From positions 434,001 through 498,000 of the forward strand of contig CAVTTH010000001.1 of NCBI GenBank assembly GCA_963737545.1: a DNA stretch of 64,000 nt, in the 5' to 3' direction. Shown in pieces: positions 26,916-35,539 of the stretch. The position numbers were made by a program, and so were the translations under genes. The DNA is from CAVTTH01 sp963737545. Lineage in GTDB: Bacteria; Verrucomicrobiota; Verrucomicrobiia; Chthoniobacterales; UBA10450. How positions within the stretch are numbered: the first letter of the stretch is position 1; each line of letters begins with the position of its first letter. A model generated the notes under the pieces. It saw nothing but the letters and a program-made list of their open reading frames with translations, searched no databases and was not told where the DNA came from.

Positions 26916-27887
26916 CTACTCGATGAATATTCTTTTCGCGCGCCGCCTGACGTACCGCGCGCCGGGCAGATTTGTTTTTGCGACTTTGGTCGCTGGTTCG
27001 AGCAACTCGCGCACACGCTCGATCAAATCGTAACCGACATCCGCAACTCCGTGTCGGCGGAGCCATTTCTGCAGGACGCGCCGCTGCACCGCGATCGGCT
27101 GGGCGCGCATTTTCTCCACCGACAATTCTGCGCTGGCGGGCGTTTCCTGATCAATCAAGGCGTTGGTCCATTCGTTTTCATCGGCGGCAATCATGGCCGC
27201 CCGCCAGATGCTTTGCTGAATGTTACGGCCAAAGACTTTTTCGAGGTAAGGAATCACGCGATGGCGGACGCGATTGCGGAGCGGACCGAGTTCCTTGTTC
27301 GTCTGATCTTCGCGGAATGGGATCCGATGGGTCCTGACATATGCGTCGATCTCCCGCCGCCAGACCGGCAGCAACGGCCGAACAACCGTGAGTTCCATTC
27401 GACCGATGCGGTGGGAAGAAATTTCGCGCAGCGACGCGAGACCGGCGGTCCCCGCGCCGCGAAAAAGATTGATCAGGAATGTCTCGACCAGATCATCCGC
27501 GTGGTGCGCCAGGAAAATGATGTGGCAGCGGCGGCGCGCCGCAACGTTTGCAAAAAATGCATAGCGCGCGACTCGCGCGGCGGTCTCGACGGAAAGTTTT
27601 TCGCGCGCAGCCAAATCGCGAACATCAGTTGCCCCGATTTCGCAGATCGAATCGTGCTGTTCGGCCAGCTTTGCGACGAAACGCGCGTCGCTGCGTCCGG
27701 CCACCCCTCGCAGTCCATGTTCCAGATGGCAGACGATCAATCTGTGATAACCGCGTTCTCGCAGCCTATGAAGCAAGGCAACCGAATCGCGACCACCGGA
27801 AACGCCGATGAGATAGCGTTGAGCGGTCGGGAATTCGTGAAGGAGCTTATCTGATTGGATCAAGGTCCCAGGACATTGCAGCTTCAC
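26916..27887 (-). CDS. tilS: tRNA(Ile)-lysidine synthase
   Basis: TilS attaches lysine to C34 of the AUA-reading tRNA-Ile. The PP-loop ATP site is YLIGVSGGRDSVALLHRL, followed by LIVCHLEHGLRGVAGRSDA and IIFLAHHADDLVETFLINL. The C-terminal part (FREDQTNKELGPLRNRVRHR) is typical. I choose the GTG at 27887 (323 residues). The longer open frame runs through a 7-base repeat and would add the unlikely string SVGRWTLSVGRF. It is divergent from the TetR gene. Confidence 0.9.
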   Translation of the reverse strand: MKLQCPGTLIQSDKLLHEFPTAQRYLIGVSGGRDSVALLHRLRERGYHRLIVCHLEHGLRGVAGRSDARFVAKLAEQHDSICEIGATDVRDLAAREKLSVETAARVARYAFFANVAARRRCHIIFLAHHADDLVETFLINLFRGAGTAGLASLREISSHRIGRMELTVVRPLLPVWRREIDAYVRTHRIPFREDQTNKELGPLRNRVRHRVIPYLEKVFGRNIQQSIWRAAMIAADENEWTNALIDQETPASAELSVEKMRAQPIAVQRRVLQKWLRRHGVADVGYDLIERVRELLEPATKVAKTNLPGARYVRRRAKRIFIE

Positions 27888-27892
27888 CAGGA

Positions 27893-27931
27893 AACGTCCA
27901 ACGCTCAACGTCCAACGTCCAACGCTCAATG
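27893..27931. repeat. AACGTCC tandem-type repeat, copy 1
   Basis: Tandem units of GTCCAACGCTCAACGTCCAA and CGTCCAACGCTCAATG. The same units occur at 33990-34027 and, inverted, at 34094-34133. It lies just upstream of tilS on the minus strand and forms part of its leader. Confidence 0.7.
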
Positions 27932-28000
27932 AAGAGCCGGATCGAGCAACCGACTTTAGCAGGCTGGCAGCTTGCGCTCCCGAAGGTTTCCGAGGAGGAT

Positions 28001-28029
28001 TTGACAATGAATGAACGTTCATTCATTAT
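28001..28029 (+). promoter_or_regulatory. Promoter with palindromic TetR-type operator
   Basis: A consensus -35 TTGACA (28001-28006) is followed 17 bases later by CATTAT (28024-28029). A perfect 22-bp palindrome (28006-28027; half-site AATGAATGAAC) fills the spacer and overlaps both boxes. That arrangement is typical of autorepression by a TetR-family protein, whose gene starts 10 bases past the -10 box. The predicted transcript start lies only a few bases before the ATG, so the mRNA may be nearly leaderless. The -10 box is weak. Confidence 0.82.
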
Positions 28030-28038
28030 TCCAGTCCC

Positions 28039-28695
28039 ATGTCATCTACCAGAACAGAATCCACCACCCTCGATCGCCGGGAGCAAATCCTGAAGGCGGC
28101 GATGGTCTGTTTCGCCAAGCGCGGATTTCACCAGGCCAGCATGCACGATATCAGCGCCGAAGCCGGCATCAGCGTTGGCCTGATCTACCGCTATTTCGAA
28201 AACAAGGACGCCGTGATTTCGGCGATGGCCGACACCCACAAAACCACGATTCAGCAGGTGCTTGAGCGCGCGCGACACGCGCCAAGTTTACTCGAAGCGC
28301 TGGAAATCCTCTTCACCGCCCATTGTTCGAAGAATGAGCGACAGGTCGAAGCGGCGTTCGTCGTCGATCTTTTCGCTGAGGCCGGACGAAATCCACGCGT
28401 CGCCGCATTGGTTCGTGACGTGTCGCAAACTGTGATGAGCGGCGTGACTGATTTGATCGCCGAATCGCCGGAAGGCCAGGGAGCGATGCACGGAATGACG
28501 CCGCGTCAGCTGGCGGAATTAATTTTTGCGGTGAACGACGGAATGTTAATGCGCGAAGTGCTCGATCTGTCGCGCGCTTCCGATAGCGAGCGTCGTGAGC
28601 GGCAGTTGAATGTCGTGCGGAGGCTGTGGAGACTTTTGTTCGGACGCGAATGCCGAGGCCGCGCTCGCATGACCAGGCAGATTCCATTTTTATGA
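28039..28695 (+). CDS. TetR/AcrR family transcriptional regulator of the efflux operon
   Basis: 218 residues. The helix-turn-helix (about 15-62) reads REQILKAAMVCFAKRGFHQA, SMHDISAEAGISVGLIYRYF and ENKDAVI, close to the TetR_N consensus. The C-terminal ligand domain includes QVEAAFVVDLFAEAGRNPRV. No ribosome site precedes the ATG at 28039; the promoter suggests near-leaderless translation. The stop TGA overlaps the ATG of the MFP gene (ATGA), so the repressor heads the efflux operon and probably controls it. The ligand is unknown. Confidence 0.92.
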   Translation: MSSTRTESTTLDRREQILKAAMVCFAKRGFHQASMHDISAEAGISVGLIYRYFENKDAVISAMADTHKTTIQQVLERARHAPSLLEALEILFTAHCSKNERQVEAAFVVDLFAEAGRNPRVAALVRDVSQTVMSGVTDLIAESPEGQGAMHGMTPRQLAELIFAVNDGMLMREVLDLSRASDSERRERQLNVVRRLWRLLFGRECRGRARMTRQIPFL

Positions 28696-29816
28696 AAATC
28701 ATCAAAGCGATCTTTGCGGTAATTCTGCTGGTTCTGCTGCTGGCCGGCGTCAAGGCGCTCCAAATCCGCCAGATGATGGCGGCTGGCAAAGCCGGCGGGC
28801 CGCCTCCCTCGACGGTGACAAGCGTGGTCGTAAAAGAAGAAGATTGGGCGCCGCTGCTTTCCTCGGTCGGTTCCGTCGCCGCGGTGCAAGGCGCCGTCAT
28901 CAGCACCGAGCTACCCGGCGTTGTTGCCGAAGTTGCCTTTGATTCGGGCGCGATGGTCAAGAAAAATGATCTTCTCGTGCGGCTTGATACGTCGGCCGAG
29001 GAAGCGCAATTGAAATCCGCCGACGCCGACACCGAACTGGCGCGGGCCGATTTGGAGCGGACGAAAGACCTGGCCGCGCGCAAAGTGGTTTCAAAAGCCG
29101 AACTGGATGCGGCCGAAGGGAAGTTCAAACAGAAAACCGCCATGACTGAGAACATGCGCGCGGTGATCGCGAAGAAAACGATTCGCGCGCCCTTCGACGG
29201 CGCGGCCGGCATTCGCGAAGTTAATGTGGGTCAGATGATCAAGGAAGGTACGGAGATCGTGCCGCTTCAATCGCTCGATCCGGTCTATGTCAACTTCGCG
29301 TTGCCGCAGCAGCACGTGGCGCAATTATCTGCCGGTCTCGAGGTGCGCGTAACGACAGATGCGGTACCCGGGCGGATCTTCGTCGGGAAGCTCACCGCTG
29401 TGAACTCGATGGTGGATCCGGCGACGCGCAATGTCACCTTGCAAGCGACGCTGGAAAATCCAAAGCATGTCCTGCGACCGGGAATGTTCGCGAAGGTTGA
29501 TGTGGTTCTTCCAGAAAAACATTCCGCGCTTGTCGTTCCGGGGACAGCGATCTCCTATGCGCCGTACGGCGATTCGGTTTTTGTAATCGAGAAAAAGAAG
29601 GATGAGAAGACCGGGAAGGAGTCGCAAGTAATCCGCCAGCAATTTGTTCGCGTCGGCGAAGCTCGCGGCGATTTTGTTTCAATCACGAAGGGGTTGGAAG
29701 CGGGCGAAACCGTTGTCGGCACCGGCGTCTTCAAACTGCGCAACGGCATGGCCGTGACGATCAACAACGACCTCGCGCCAAAGCCGGAACTGAACCCCAA
29801 ACCCGCGGACACCTGA
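28692..29816 (+). CDS. RND efflux periplasmic adaptor subunit (MFP family)
   Basis: 374 residues starting at the ATG that overlaps the TetR stop. The N-terminus is a membrane anchor (MKIIKAIFAVILLVLLLAG). The barrel-sandwich begins with VGSVAAVQGAVISTELPGVV and closes with IRAPFDGAAGIREVNVGQMI. A coiled-coil hairpin runs between (about residues 95-150), and the beta-barrel has the ATRNVTLQATLEN motif. The adaptor joins the RND pump downstream to an outer membrane channel, which is not encoded here. Confidence 0.92.
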   Translation: MKIIKAIFAVILLVLLLAGVKALQIRQMMAAGKAGGPPPSTVTSVVVKEEDWAPLLSSVGSVAAVQGAVISTELPGVVAEVAFDSGAMVKKNDLLVRLDTSAEEAQLKSADADTELARADLERTKDLAARKVVSKAELDAAEGKFKQKTAMTENMRAVIAKKTIRAPFDGAAGIREVNVGQMIKEGTEIVPLQSLDPVYVNFALPQQHVAQLSAGLEVRVTTDAVPGRIFVGKLTAVNSMVDPATRNVTLQATLENPKHVLRPGMFAKVDVVLPEKHSALVVPGTAISYAPYGDSVFVIEKKKDEKTGKESQVIRQQFVRVGEARGDFVSITKGLEAGETVVGTGVFKLRNGMAVTINNDLAPKPELNPKPADT

Positions 29817-29844
29817 TGAGAGGTCGATTAAGCCCATTGATTCT

Positions 29845-29983
29845 GGGGAGCGCACGCGGCTCGCGTGTCCGCCAATCGGACGGACTCGTCCCGTGGCAAG
29901 CTCTCGGCGCGAAATGCCCCTGCCCTTCCCGAAGAAGGCTGCTGGCGAGCCGCCAGCGATAGCACGCCGGCGGCGTGCGCTCC
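29845..29983. repeat. REP family A palindromic repeat, copy 3 (degenerate right arm)
   Basis: The left arm GGGGAGCGCACGCGGCTCG is intact; the right arm reads GGCGGCGTGCGCTCC and has diverged. It lies inside the efflux operon between the adaptor and the pump genes. The hairpin could modulate read-through or message stability between the two. Confidence 0.75.
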
Positions 29984-29992
29984 GGATCAGCG

Positions 29993-32900
29993 ATGAAATC
30001 GTTCACTGACCTCTTCATCAAACGCCCGGTACTGGCGCTCGTGGTCAGCTTTGTCATTCTCATTGCCGGATCGAAGGCGCTGATTCCCATTTTCTTCCCG
30101 GCCATGTCTGGGCTCGGCGGCCTGGCGGTGCGGCAATACCCGCGCAGTGATATTGCCGCGATCACGGTAAACACGGTTTACGTCGGCGCCGATGCCGAAC
30201 TCGTTCGTGGATTTATCACCACTCCGCTCGAACGCGCGATCGCCGCCGCCGATGGCATCGATTACATCCAATCGCAGAGCAAACAGGGCATCTCCACGAT
30301 CACTGCGCGCCTGAAATTGAACTACGACGCGAACAAGGCGCTCTCCGACATCAGCTCGAAGGTTGACGCGATCCGGCGCGACTTGCCGCCAGAATCAGAA
30401 ATCCCGGTGATCAATATCGAGCCGGCCGATTCCCAGTATGCTTCGGCGTATCTCAGTTTTAGCTCGAATATTCTTGCGCCTAACGAGGTGACCGATTATC
30501 TCGTGCGACTGGTCCAACCGCGCCTGACCGCGCTCGGCGGCGTGCAAAAAGCTGACATTCTCGGCGGCCGGGTCTTCGCCATGCGCATCTGGATGAAACC
30601 GGATCGGATGGCGGCGTTAAATATCAGTCCGGCCGACGTGCGCAGCGCGTTGGCGAGAAACAATTACCTTGCGGCCGTCGGCAACACGAAGGGCTCGCTC
30701 CTGCAGGTCAACCTCACGGCCAACACCGACTTGCACACGGCAGACGATTTCAAAAAATTGGTCGTGCGCCAGGACAAGGGAAATCTCGTCAGGATCAGCG
30801 ACATCGCTGACGTCGTGCTCGGGGCCGAGGATTACAACACCGACGTGAAGTTCTCCGCCCAGCAGGCCGTGTTCATGGGCATCTATGTTTTGCCGAACGC
30901 CAACTCCGTCGATGTGATCAAACGCGTCCGTGCCGAGATGGAGGAAATCCAACAGGAACTGCCCAGCGGCATGACCGGTCAGATCGCCTACGATGCTACC
31001 GCCTACATCAACGATGCCATTCACGAAGTCGTAAAGACTTTGCTCGACACGCTGCTCATCGTCATAGTCGTGATCTTCCTGTTTCTTGGATCCTTCCGAT
31101 CCGTGATCGTGCCAGTGGTCGCAATTCCGATTTCGCTCATCGGCGCGTTGTTTCTCATGCAGGTCTTCGGTTTCTCGCTCAATCTCCTCACGCTCCTCGC
31201 GATCGTGCTTTCGGTCGGATTAGTGGTGGATGATGCCATCGTCGTTGTCGAGAACGTCGAGCGACATATTCGCGAAGGCATGACGCGGATGAATGCCGCG
31301 CTCAAGGGTGCGCGTGAGCTGATCGGCCCGATTATCGCAATGACGATCACTCTGGCTGCCGTTTACACTCCGATCGCGCTCCAGGGTGGATTAACCGGCG
31401 CGCTCTTCCGCGAATTTGCGCTCACCCTTGCGGGCGCGGTCGCGATCTCCGGTGTGGTCGCGCTGACGTTGTCACCGATGATGTCAGCCCACCTCTTGCG
31501 CGCCGAGCACGTGGATCAGGGATTCAGCGGCAGAGTCAACCGCACATTCGACCGCTTTCGCGACTGGTACGGCAGCCATCTTGATCGCACGTTAAATGCG
31601 CGCCCGGCGGTTTACGTCGTATGGATCGGACTGTCCCTGCTCGCGGTTCTCTTTTATATCATGTCGCCGAAAGAGCAGGCGCCGACGGAAGATCAAGGCG
31701 TCATCTTCGGCATCATGACCGCGCCGGCCAATGCGACGATCGACGATACAATTCGTTATGCGGATGCGGCGGGAAAAATTTTCATGGATATTCCGGATAC
31801 ACGTTTCACGTTCCAACTGACGTTTCCGGACAGCGGATTTGGCGGAATGGTTTTGAAGCCCTGGGGCGTTCGCAAGACGCCGACCGCGGCCTATCTGCCG
31901 CAGGTTCAGCAGAAACTCGCTGCCATTGGCGGAATCCAAATGTTTCCGGTCATGCCGCCGGCGCTTCCCGGAGCAGGCAGTTTCCCGGTGAGTTTCGTCA
32001 TCGCTTCCACAGCTGACCCGGAACGCATTCTCGAATTCGCCAAGCAACTTCAAATGAAAGCGATGCAGGCGGGAATGTTTCGCTTTGCCGATATCGATAC
32101 GAAGATCGACCAACCGCAGGCCGAGATTGTTTTCGATCACGACAAGGTCGCCTCCATGGGTCTGGACATGCAGCAGGTCGGCGCGGACATGGCCGCCAGC
32201 ATCGGTGGGAATTTCGTCAATCGTTTCAATATCGCGGGTCGCAGTTACAAGGTAATTCCGGAGATCAAGCGAACCGAACGATTGAATCCAGAACAACTGG
32301 AAAACATCTATGTGACCGGACCGAACTCTCAGCTGATTCCGCTCAGCACTGTGGCGAAGATCGAGCATAAGACGGTCGCTCGATCTCTCAATCGCATGCA
32401 GCAACTCAACGCCGTGACGATCAACGGAGTGCCGACCCAATCGCTCGACACCGTACTGACGTTTCTCGAAAACGAAGCACACAAGATTTTGCCGAAGGGC
32501 TATGTGCTCGACTACACGGGCGAGGCGCGAGTCATGCGGACAGAAGGGAACAAATTTCTCCCGGCGTTCGCGCTCGCGGTGGTGCTGATTTTTCTGGTTC
32601 TGGCCGCGCAGTTCAACAGCTTCCGCGATCCGTTCATCATTTTGCTCGGTTCGGTTCCGCTCGCCATGTTCGGCGCGCTCCTATTTACCTTTTTGAAAAT
32701 GCCCTTCGGAAAATTTCCGACCGATGGCTGGACGACGACGCTGAATATTTACTCGCAGGTCGGACTCGTTACGCTGGTTGGACTGGTTTCAAAGAATGGG
32801 ATTCTGATCGTGCAGTTCGCCAACGAACTACAGCGGCAAGGTTTGGGTAAACTGGCTGCCGTGGCGCAGGCCGCCCGCATCCGCTTGCGACCGATCATGA

Positions 32901-33181
32901 TGACGAGCGTCGCGACCGTGGCCGGTCACTTTCCTTTAACGCTGGTGACTGGCGCCGGCGCGGCCGCGCGAAATTCCATCGGTCTTGTGCTTGTCGGCGG
33001 GATGACGATCGGAACGATCTTTACGTTGTTCATTGTGCCGAGCCTCTACATGTTGATCGCGAAGGAGCATCACGAAGGCCGCCTCGGAGAAATCGAACCA
33101 GAACCGGAAATCGAAAGTGAAGGCGAGCTGACGCCGGAGCTGGTGACAGCAGGCAACGGCAACGGTTGGAAGCGGGGATAA
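29993..33181 (+). CDS. RND efflux pump, inner-membrane transporter (HAE1/AcrB type)
   Basis: 1062 residues, the usual size for the proton-driven drug/hydrophobe pumps. The start is the ATG at 29993 (MKSFTDLFIKRPVLALVVSF). Twelve membrane helices and two large periplasmic loops are visible. Motif LSVGLVVDDAIVVVENVERH carries the Asp-Asp pair of the proton relay in TM4. LVGLVSKNGILIVQFANELQ and GMTIGTIFTLFIVPSLYML are at the end. The pump sits behind the adaptor and the TetR gene. Substrate unknown. Confidence 0.95.
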   Translation: MKSFTDLFIKRPVLALVVSFVILIAGSKALIPIFFPAMSGLGGLAVRQYPRSDIAAITVNTVYVGADAELVRGFITTPLERAIAAADGIDYIQSQSKQGISTITARLKLNYDANKALSDISSKVDAIRRDLPPESEIPVINIEPADSQYASAYLSFSSNILAPNEVTDYLVRLVQPRLTALGGVQKADILGGRVFAMRIWMKPDRMAALNISPADVRSALARNNYLAAVGNTKGSLLQVNLTANTDLHTADDFKKLVVRQDKGNLVRISDIADVVLGAEDYNTDVKFSAQQAVFMGIYVLPNANSVDVIKRVRAEMEEIQQELPSGMTGQIAYDATAYINDAIHEVVKTLLDTLLIVIVVIFLFLGSFRSVIVPVVAIPISLIGALFLMQVFGFSLNLLTLLAIVLSVGLVVDDAIVVVENVERHIREGMTRMNAALKGARELIGPIIAMTITLAAVYTPIALQGGLTGALFREFALTLAGAVAISGVVALTLSPMMSAHLLRAEHVDQGFSGRVNRTFDRFRDWYGSHLDRTLNARPAVYVVWIGLSLLAVLFYIMSPKEQAPTEDQGVIFGIMTAPANATIDDTIRYADAAGKIFMDIPDTRFTFQLTFPDSGFGGMVLKPWGVRKTPTAAYLPQVQQKLAAIGGIQMFPVMPPALPGAGSFPVSFVIASTADPERILEFAKQLQMKAMQAGMFRFADIDTKIDQPQAEIVFDHDKVASMGLDMQQVGADMAASIGGNFVNRFNIAGRSYKVIPEIKRTERLNPEQLENIYVTGPNSQLIPLSTVAKIEHKTVARSLNRMQQLNAVTINGVPTQSLDTVLTFLENEAHKILPKGYVLDYTGEARVMRTEGNKFLPAFALAVVLIFLVLAAQFNSFRDPFIILLGSVPLAMFGALLFTFLKMPFGKFPTDGWTTTLNIYSQVGLVTLVGLVSKNGILIVQFANELQRQGLGKLAAVAQAARIRLRPIMMTSVATVAGHFPLTLVTGAGAAARNSIGLVLVGGMTIGTIFTLFIVPSLYMLIAKEHHEGRLGEIEPEPEIESEGELTPELVTAGNGNGWKRG

Positions 33182-33190
33182 TCTCCGTCC

Positions 33191-33304
33191 GGGGAGCGCA
33201 CGCGGCTCGCGTGCTGTTGAAGGTGGCTCGCCTTCAATTCTTCCTCTTTTTTCGGTGCACCGGGCGAGCCGCCCGATGCAGCGCGCGAGCCGCGTGCGCT
33301 CCCC
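33191..33304. repeat. REP family A palindromic repeat, copy 4
   Basis: Both arms are well conserved (GGGGAGCGCACGCGGC and GCCGCGTGCGCTCCCC). The inner arms are GAAGGTGGCTCGCCTTC and CGGGCGAGCCGCCCG. It lies between the RND pump and ruvA. Confidence 0.85.
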
Positions 33305-33358
33305 GGAACAATCGCATCGTTTGCAGTTGGCGAACGCTCTGTTAGGAATTGCGCGAAG

Positions 33359-33973
33359 ATGATTACGTTCCTCAACGGCAAACTGACCGCCGCCTTGCCG
33401 ACGCAGGCGATCGTGGATGTCGGCGGCGTTGGCTACGAAGTTTTCATTCCGCTTTCGAGTTACGACAAGCTCCCCTCGCCCGGGCAACCGGTGCAGATTC
33501 TCACCCATCTTCACGTCCGCGAAGATGCGCAGATTCTCTATGGCTTCATGACCGCCGCCGAGCGCGACTTGTTTCGATTGCTCGTTAACCACGTCAGCGG
33601 AATCGGGCCGAAACTCGCGCTCGCCGTCCTGAGCGGAATGAGCGTGAACCATTTTAAGAGCGCGGTTGTAAATTCAGACGTGGTGTCGCTTTCGAAAATC
33701 AGCGGGTTGGGAAAGAAAACGGCGGAGCGCATCGTTCTGGAATTGAAAGACAAGGTCGGCGTCGCGGCAGCATGGGAAGCCGCGAGCGCGACGCACGCGC
33801 CGACGCCAGAACAGGAACAGGCAAATGAGGCAGTGCTCGCCCTGATCGCCCTGGGTTACAAGCAAGTCGAAGCGCATAAAACAGTGCGCGAATTACAAGA
33901 GACGACAGGCAAAATCAAGAGTGCGGAAGATCTGGTGAAACTGGCGCTCAAGCGCATGGCATCGGGGAGATGA
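33359..33973 (+). CDS. ruvA: Holliday junction DNA helicase subunit RuvA
   Basis: 204 residues. The N-terminal OB fold begins MITFLNGKLTAALPTQAIVD and contains GGVGYEVFIPLS and the AAERDLFRLLVNHVSGIGPK hinge. Two helix-hairpin-helix motifs (VSGIGPKLALAVLSG, ISGLGKKTAERIVLELKDK) bind the junction. The C-terminal RuvB-contact domain is ANEAVLALIALGYKQVEAHK. No ruvB or ruvC adjoins it. Confidence 0.95.
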   Translation: MITFLNGKLTAALPTQAIVDVGGVGYEVFIPLSSYDKLPSPGQPVQILTHLHVREDAQILYGFMTAAERDLFRLLVNHVSGIGPKLALAVLSGMSVNHFKSAVVNSDVVSLSKISGLGKKTAERIVLELKDKVGVAAAWEAASATHAPTPEQEQANEAVLALIALGYKQVEAHKTVRELQETTGKIKSAEDLVKLALKRMASGR

Positions 33974-33989
33974 AAGCCGCCTGCGGCGG

Positions 33990-34135
33990 AACGTCCAACG
34001 TCCAACGCTCAACATTCAACGTTCAATTGACAGACGGCGCGACTCATCGCGCGAATTCCATTGACGGCGACGCCCATGCCGAGGGGTTCTGACTTGAGCG
34101 TTGGACGTTGATGACGTTGGACGTTGGACGTTAGC
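33990..34135. repeat. AACGTCC repeat pair forming an inverted repeat
   Basis: The left block (33990-34027) reads AACGTCCAACGTCCAACGCT then CAACATTCAACGTTCAA. The right block (34094-34133) is its inverse, TTGAGCGTTGGACGTTGATG and ACGTTGGACGTTGGACGTT. About 65 bases lie between, so the pair could fold as a large hairpin. It separates ruvA from the next gene; a TTG start inside the repeat is therefore unlikely to be used. Confidence 0.75.
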
Positions 34136-34159
34136 GCGCAGCGCCTCTCTTTTCCGCAA

Positions 34160-35479
34160 ATGCTCTCCGATTCCGAAAAACTCACCGCCATCCGCGATGC
34201 CTATCCGGCGGACGGTCTCTTTGCGGAAAAAGATTGGCATAAATCACCTGAGCCCTTCGCCATCGATCCCAGCTTCGAAAAAGAACTGGAACAACTCGGG
34301 CATCAGCTTTTCGTTTTTCAACGCGCTTGCAATCAGCTCTATCAGCTCAGCGCCAAAGGTAAACAGCCGGCGTGGGTCGCGCGCTATCTCGATGCCGGGA
34401 AGCCTGCGGACCTGATCGAGTTCTCGCGCAAGAAAGAATTCCGCGACGCGTTGCCGATGGTCATCCGTCCTGACCTCATCCTGACCGATGACGGTTACAC
34501 GATCGCGGAAATCGATTCCGTCCCCGGCGGCATCGGCCTGACCGCATGGCTGAATCAGACGTACGCGAATCTCGGCTACGACGTGATCGGCGGCGGCGCT
34601 GGAATGCTCGAAGGATTCGAAAGCGTCTTGCCTGAGGGCGGCGACACCGTCATTTCAAATGAATCCGAGACCTATCGGCCGGAAATGAAATGGATCGCCG
34701 CGCAACTGAATGCACTCCATTCCGATCGCGCGTGGCGAGTCTTCGATGCGGAAAACTATGAACCGCAAGACGGGCGCAGCGTTTACCGATTCTTCGAATT
34801 GTTCGATCTGCCGAATCTTCCACGCGTCGGCGACTTGATGAAGGCGGCGAGTGAAGGCCGCGTTTCGGTCACGCCCCCGTTCAAGCCGTATCTCGAAGAG
34901 AAAATGTGGTTCGCGCTTTTTTGGATGCAGCCGCTGCGTGAATTCTGGCGACGCGAGCTAGGGGAAAAATATTTCCTGAAACTGCAGCAGATCATTCCCT
35001 ACACCTGGCTCCTCGATCCGACGCCGTTGCCGCAACACGCCGTCATCCCGCGTCTCGAAATTCACGACTGGCGCGAAGCGGCCAGATTCAGTCAGAAAGA
35101 GCGCGATCTCCTGTTGAAGGTGAGCGGCTTTTCGCCACTCGGATGGGGAAGCAGAGGCGTCGCCCTCGGGGCCGACTTGCCGCACAGCGAATGGCAAAAG
35201 CGAATCGAGCACGCGTTGAAAACTTTCGAACAATCTCCCACCCTCGTGCAGCGTTTCCACAAAGGCCGGCTCGTCGATCAGCGCTATTGGGATTCCGAAT
35301 CGGACGAGCTGAAAACGATGCGCGGCCGAGTTCGGCTCTGTCCCTATTACTTCGTCGAAAAGGACAAGGTGAAAATGCGCGGTGTGCTCGCCACCGTCGT
35401 TCCGGCCGACAAAAAACTTCTCCACGGAATGAGCGACGCGATCCTCGTGCCGTCGCAGTTTGTCGATCGGCAAAGCTAG
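34160..35479 (+). CDS. Conserved hypothetical protein, possibly ATP-grasp-like
   Basis: 439 residues from the ATG at 34160 (MLSDSEKLTAIRDAYPADGL). An upstream TTG start lies in repeat sequence. Landmarks are MVIRPDLILTDDGYTIAEID, SVPGGIGLTAWLNQTY, VISNESETYRPEMKWIAAQL and KRDLLLKVSGFSPLGWGSRG-like QKERDLLLKVSGFSPLGWG. The order RPD...AEID...GG and a late LKVSG...RG reminds me of circularly permuted ATP-grasp enzymes such as glutathionylspermidine-synthase relatives. That is a weak impression and the catalytic residues are not assigned. No neighbour gives its pathway. Confidence 0.55.
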   Translation: MLSDSEKLTAIRDAYPADGLFAEKDWHKSPEPFAIDPSFEKELEQLGHQLFVFQRACNQLYQLSAKGKQPAWVARYLDAGKPADLIEFSRKKEFRDALPMVIRPDLILTDDGYTIAEIDSVPGGIGLTAWLNQTYANLGYDVIGGGAGMLEGFESVLPEGGDTVISNESETYRPEMKWIAAQLNALHSDRAWRVFDAENYEPQDGRSVYRFFELFDLPNLPRVGDLMKAASEGRVSVTPPFKPYLEEKMWFALFWMQPLREFWRRELGEKYFLKLQQIIPYTWLLDPTPLPQHAVIPRLEIHDWREAARFSQKERDLLLKVSGFSPLGWGSRGVALGADLPHSEWQKRIEHALKTFEQSPTLVQRFHKGRLVDQRYWDSESDELKTMRGRVRLCPYYFVEKDKVKMRGVLATVVPADKKLLHGMSDAILVPSQFVDRQS

Positions 35480-35539
35480 AATAAGACGGCGAAAAGAACG
35501 TGGTTTCCATGGCGCCGGTGTACCGTGTAAAATCAGCAC

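Noticed and set aside
27893..34135. CRISPR array from the AACGTCC repeats
   Set aside because: Repeat units are about 7 bases and contiguous, without regular unique spacers, and no cas gene is present.
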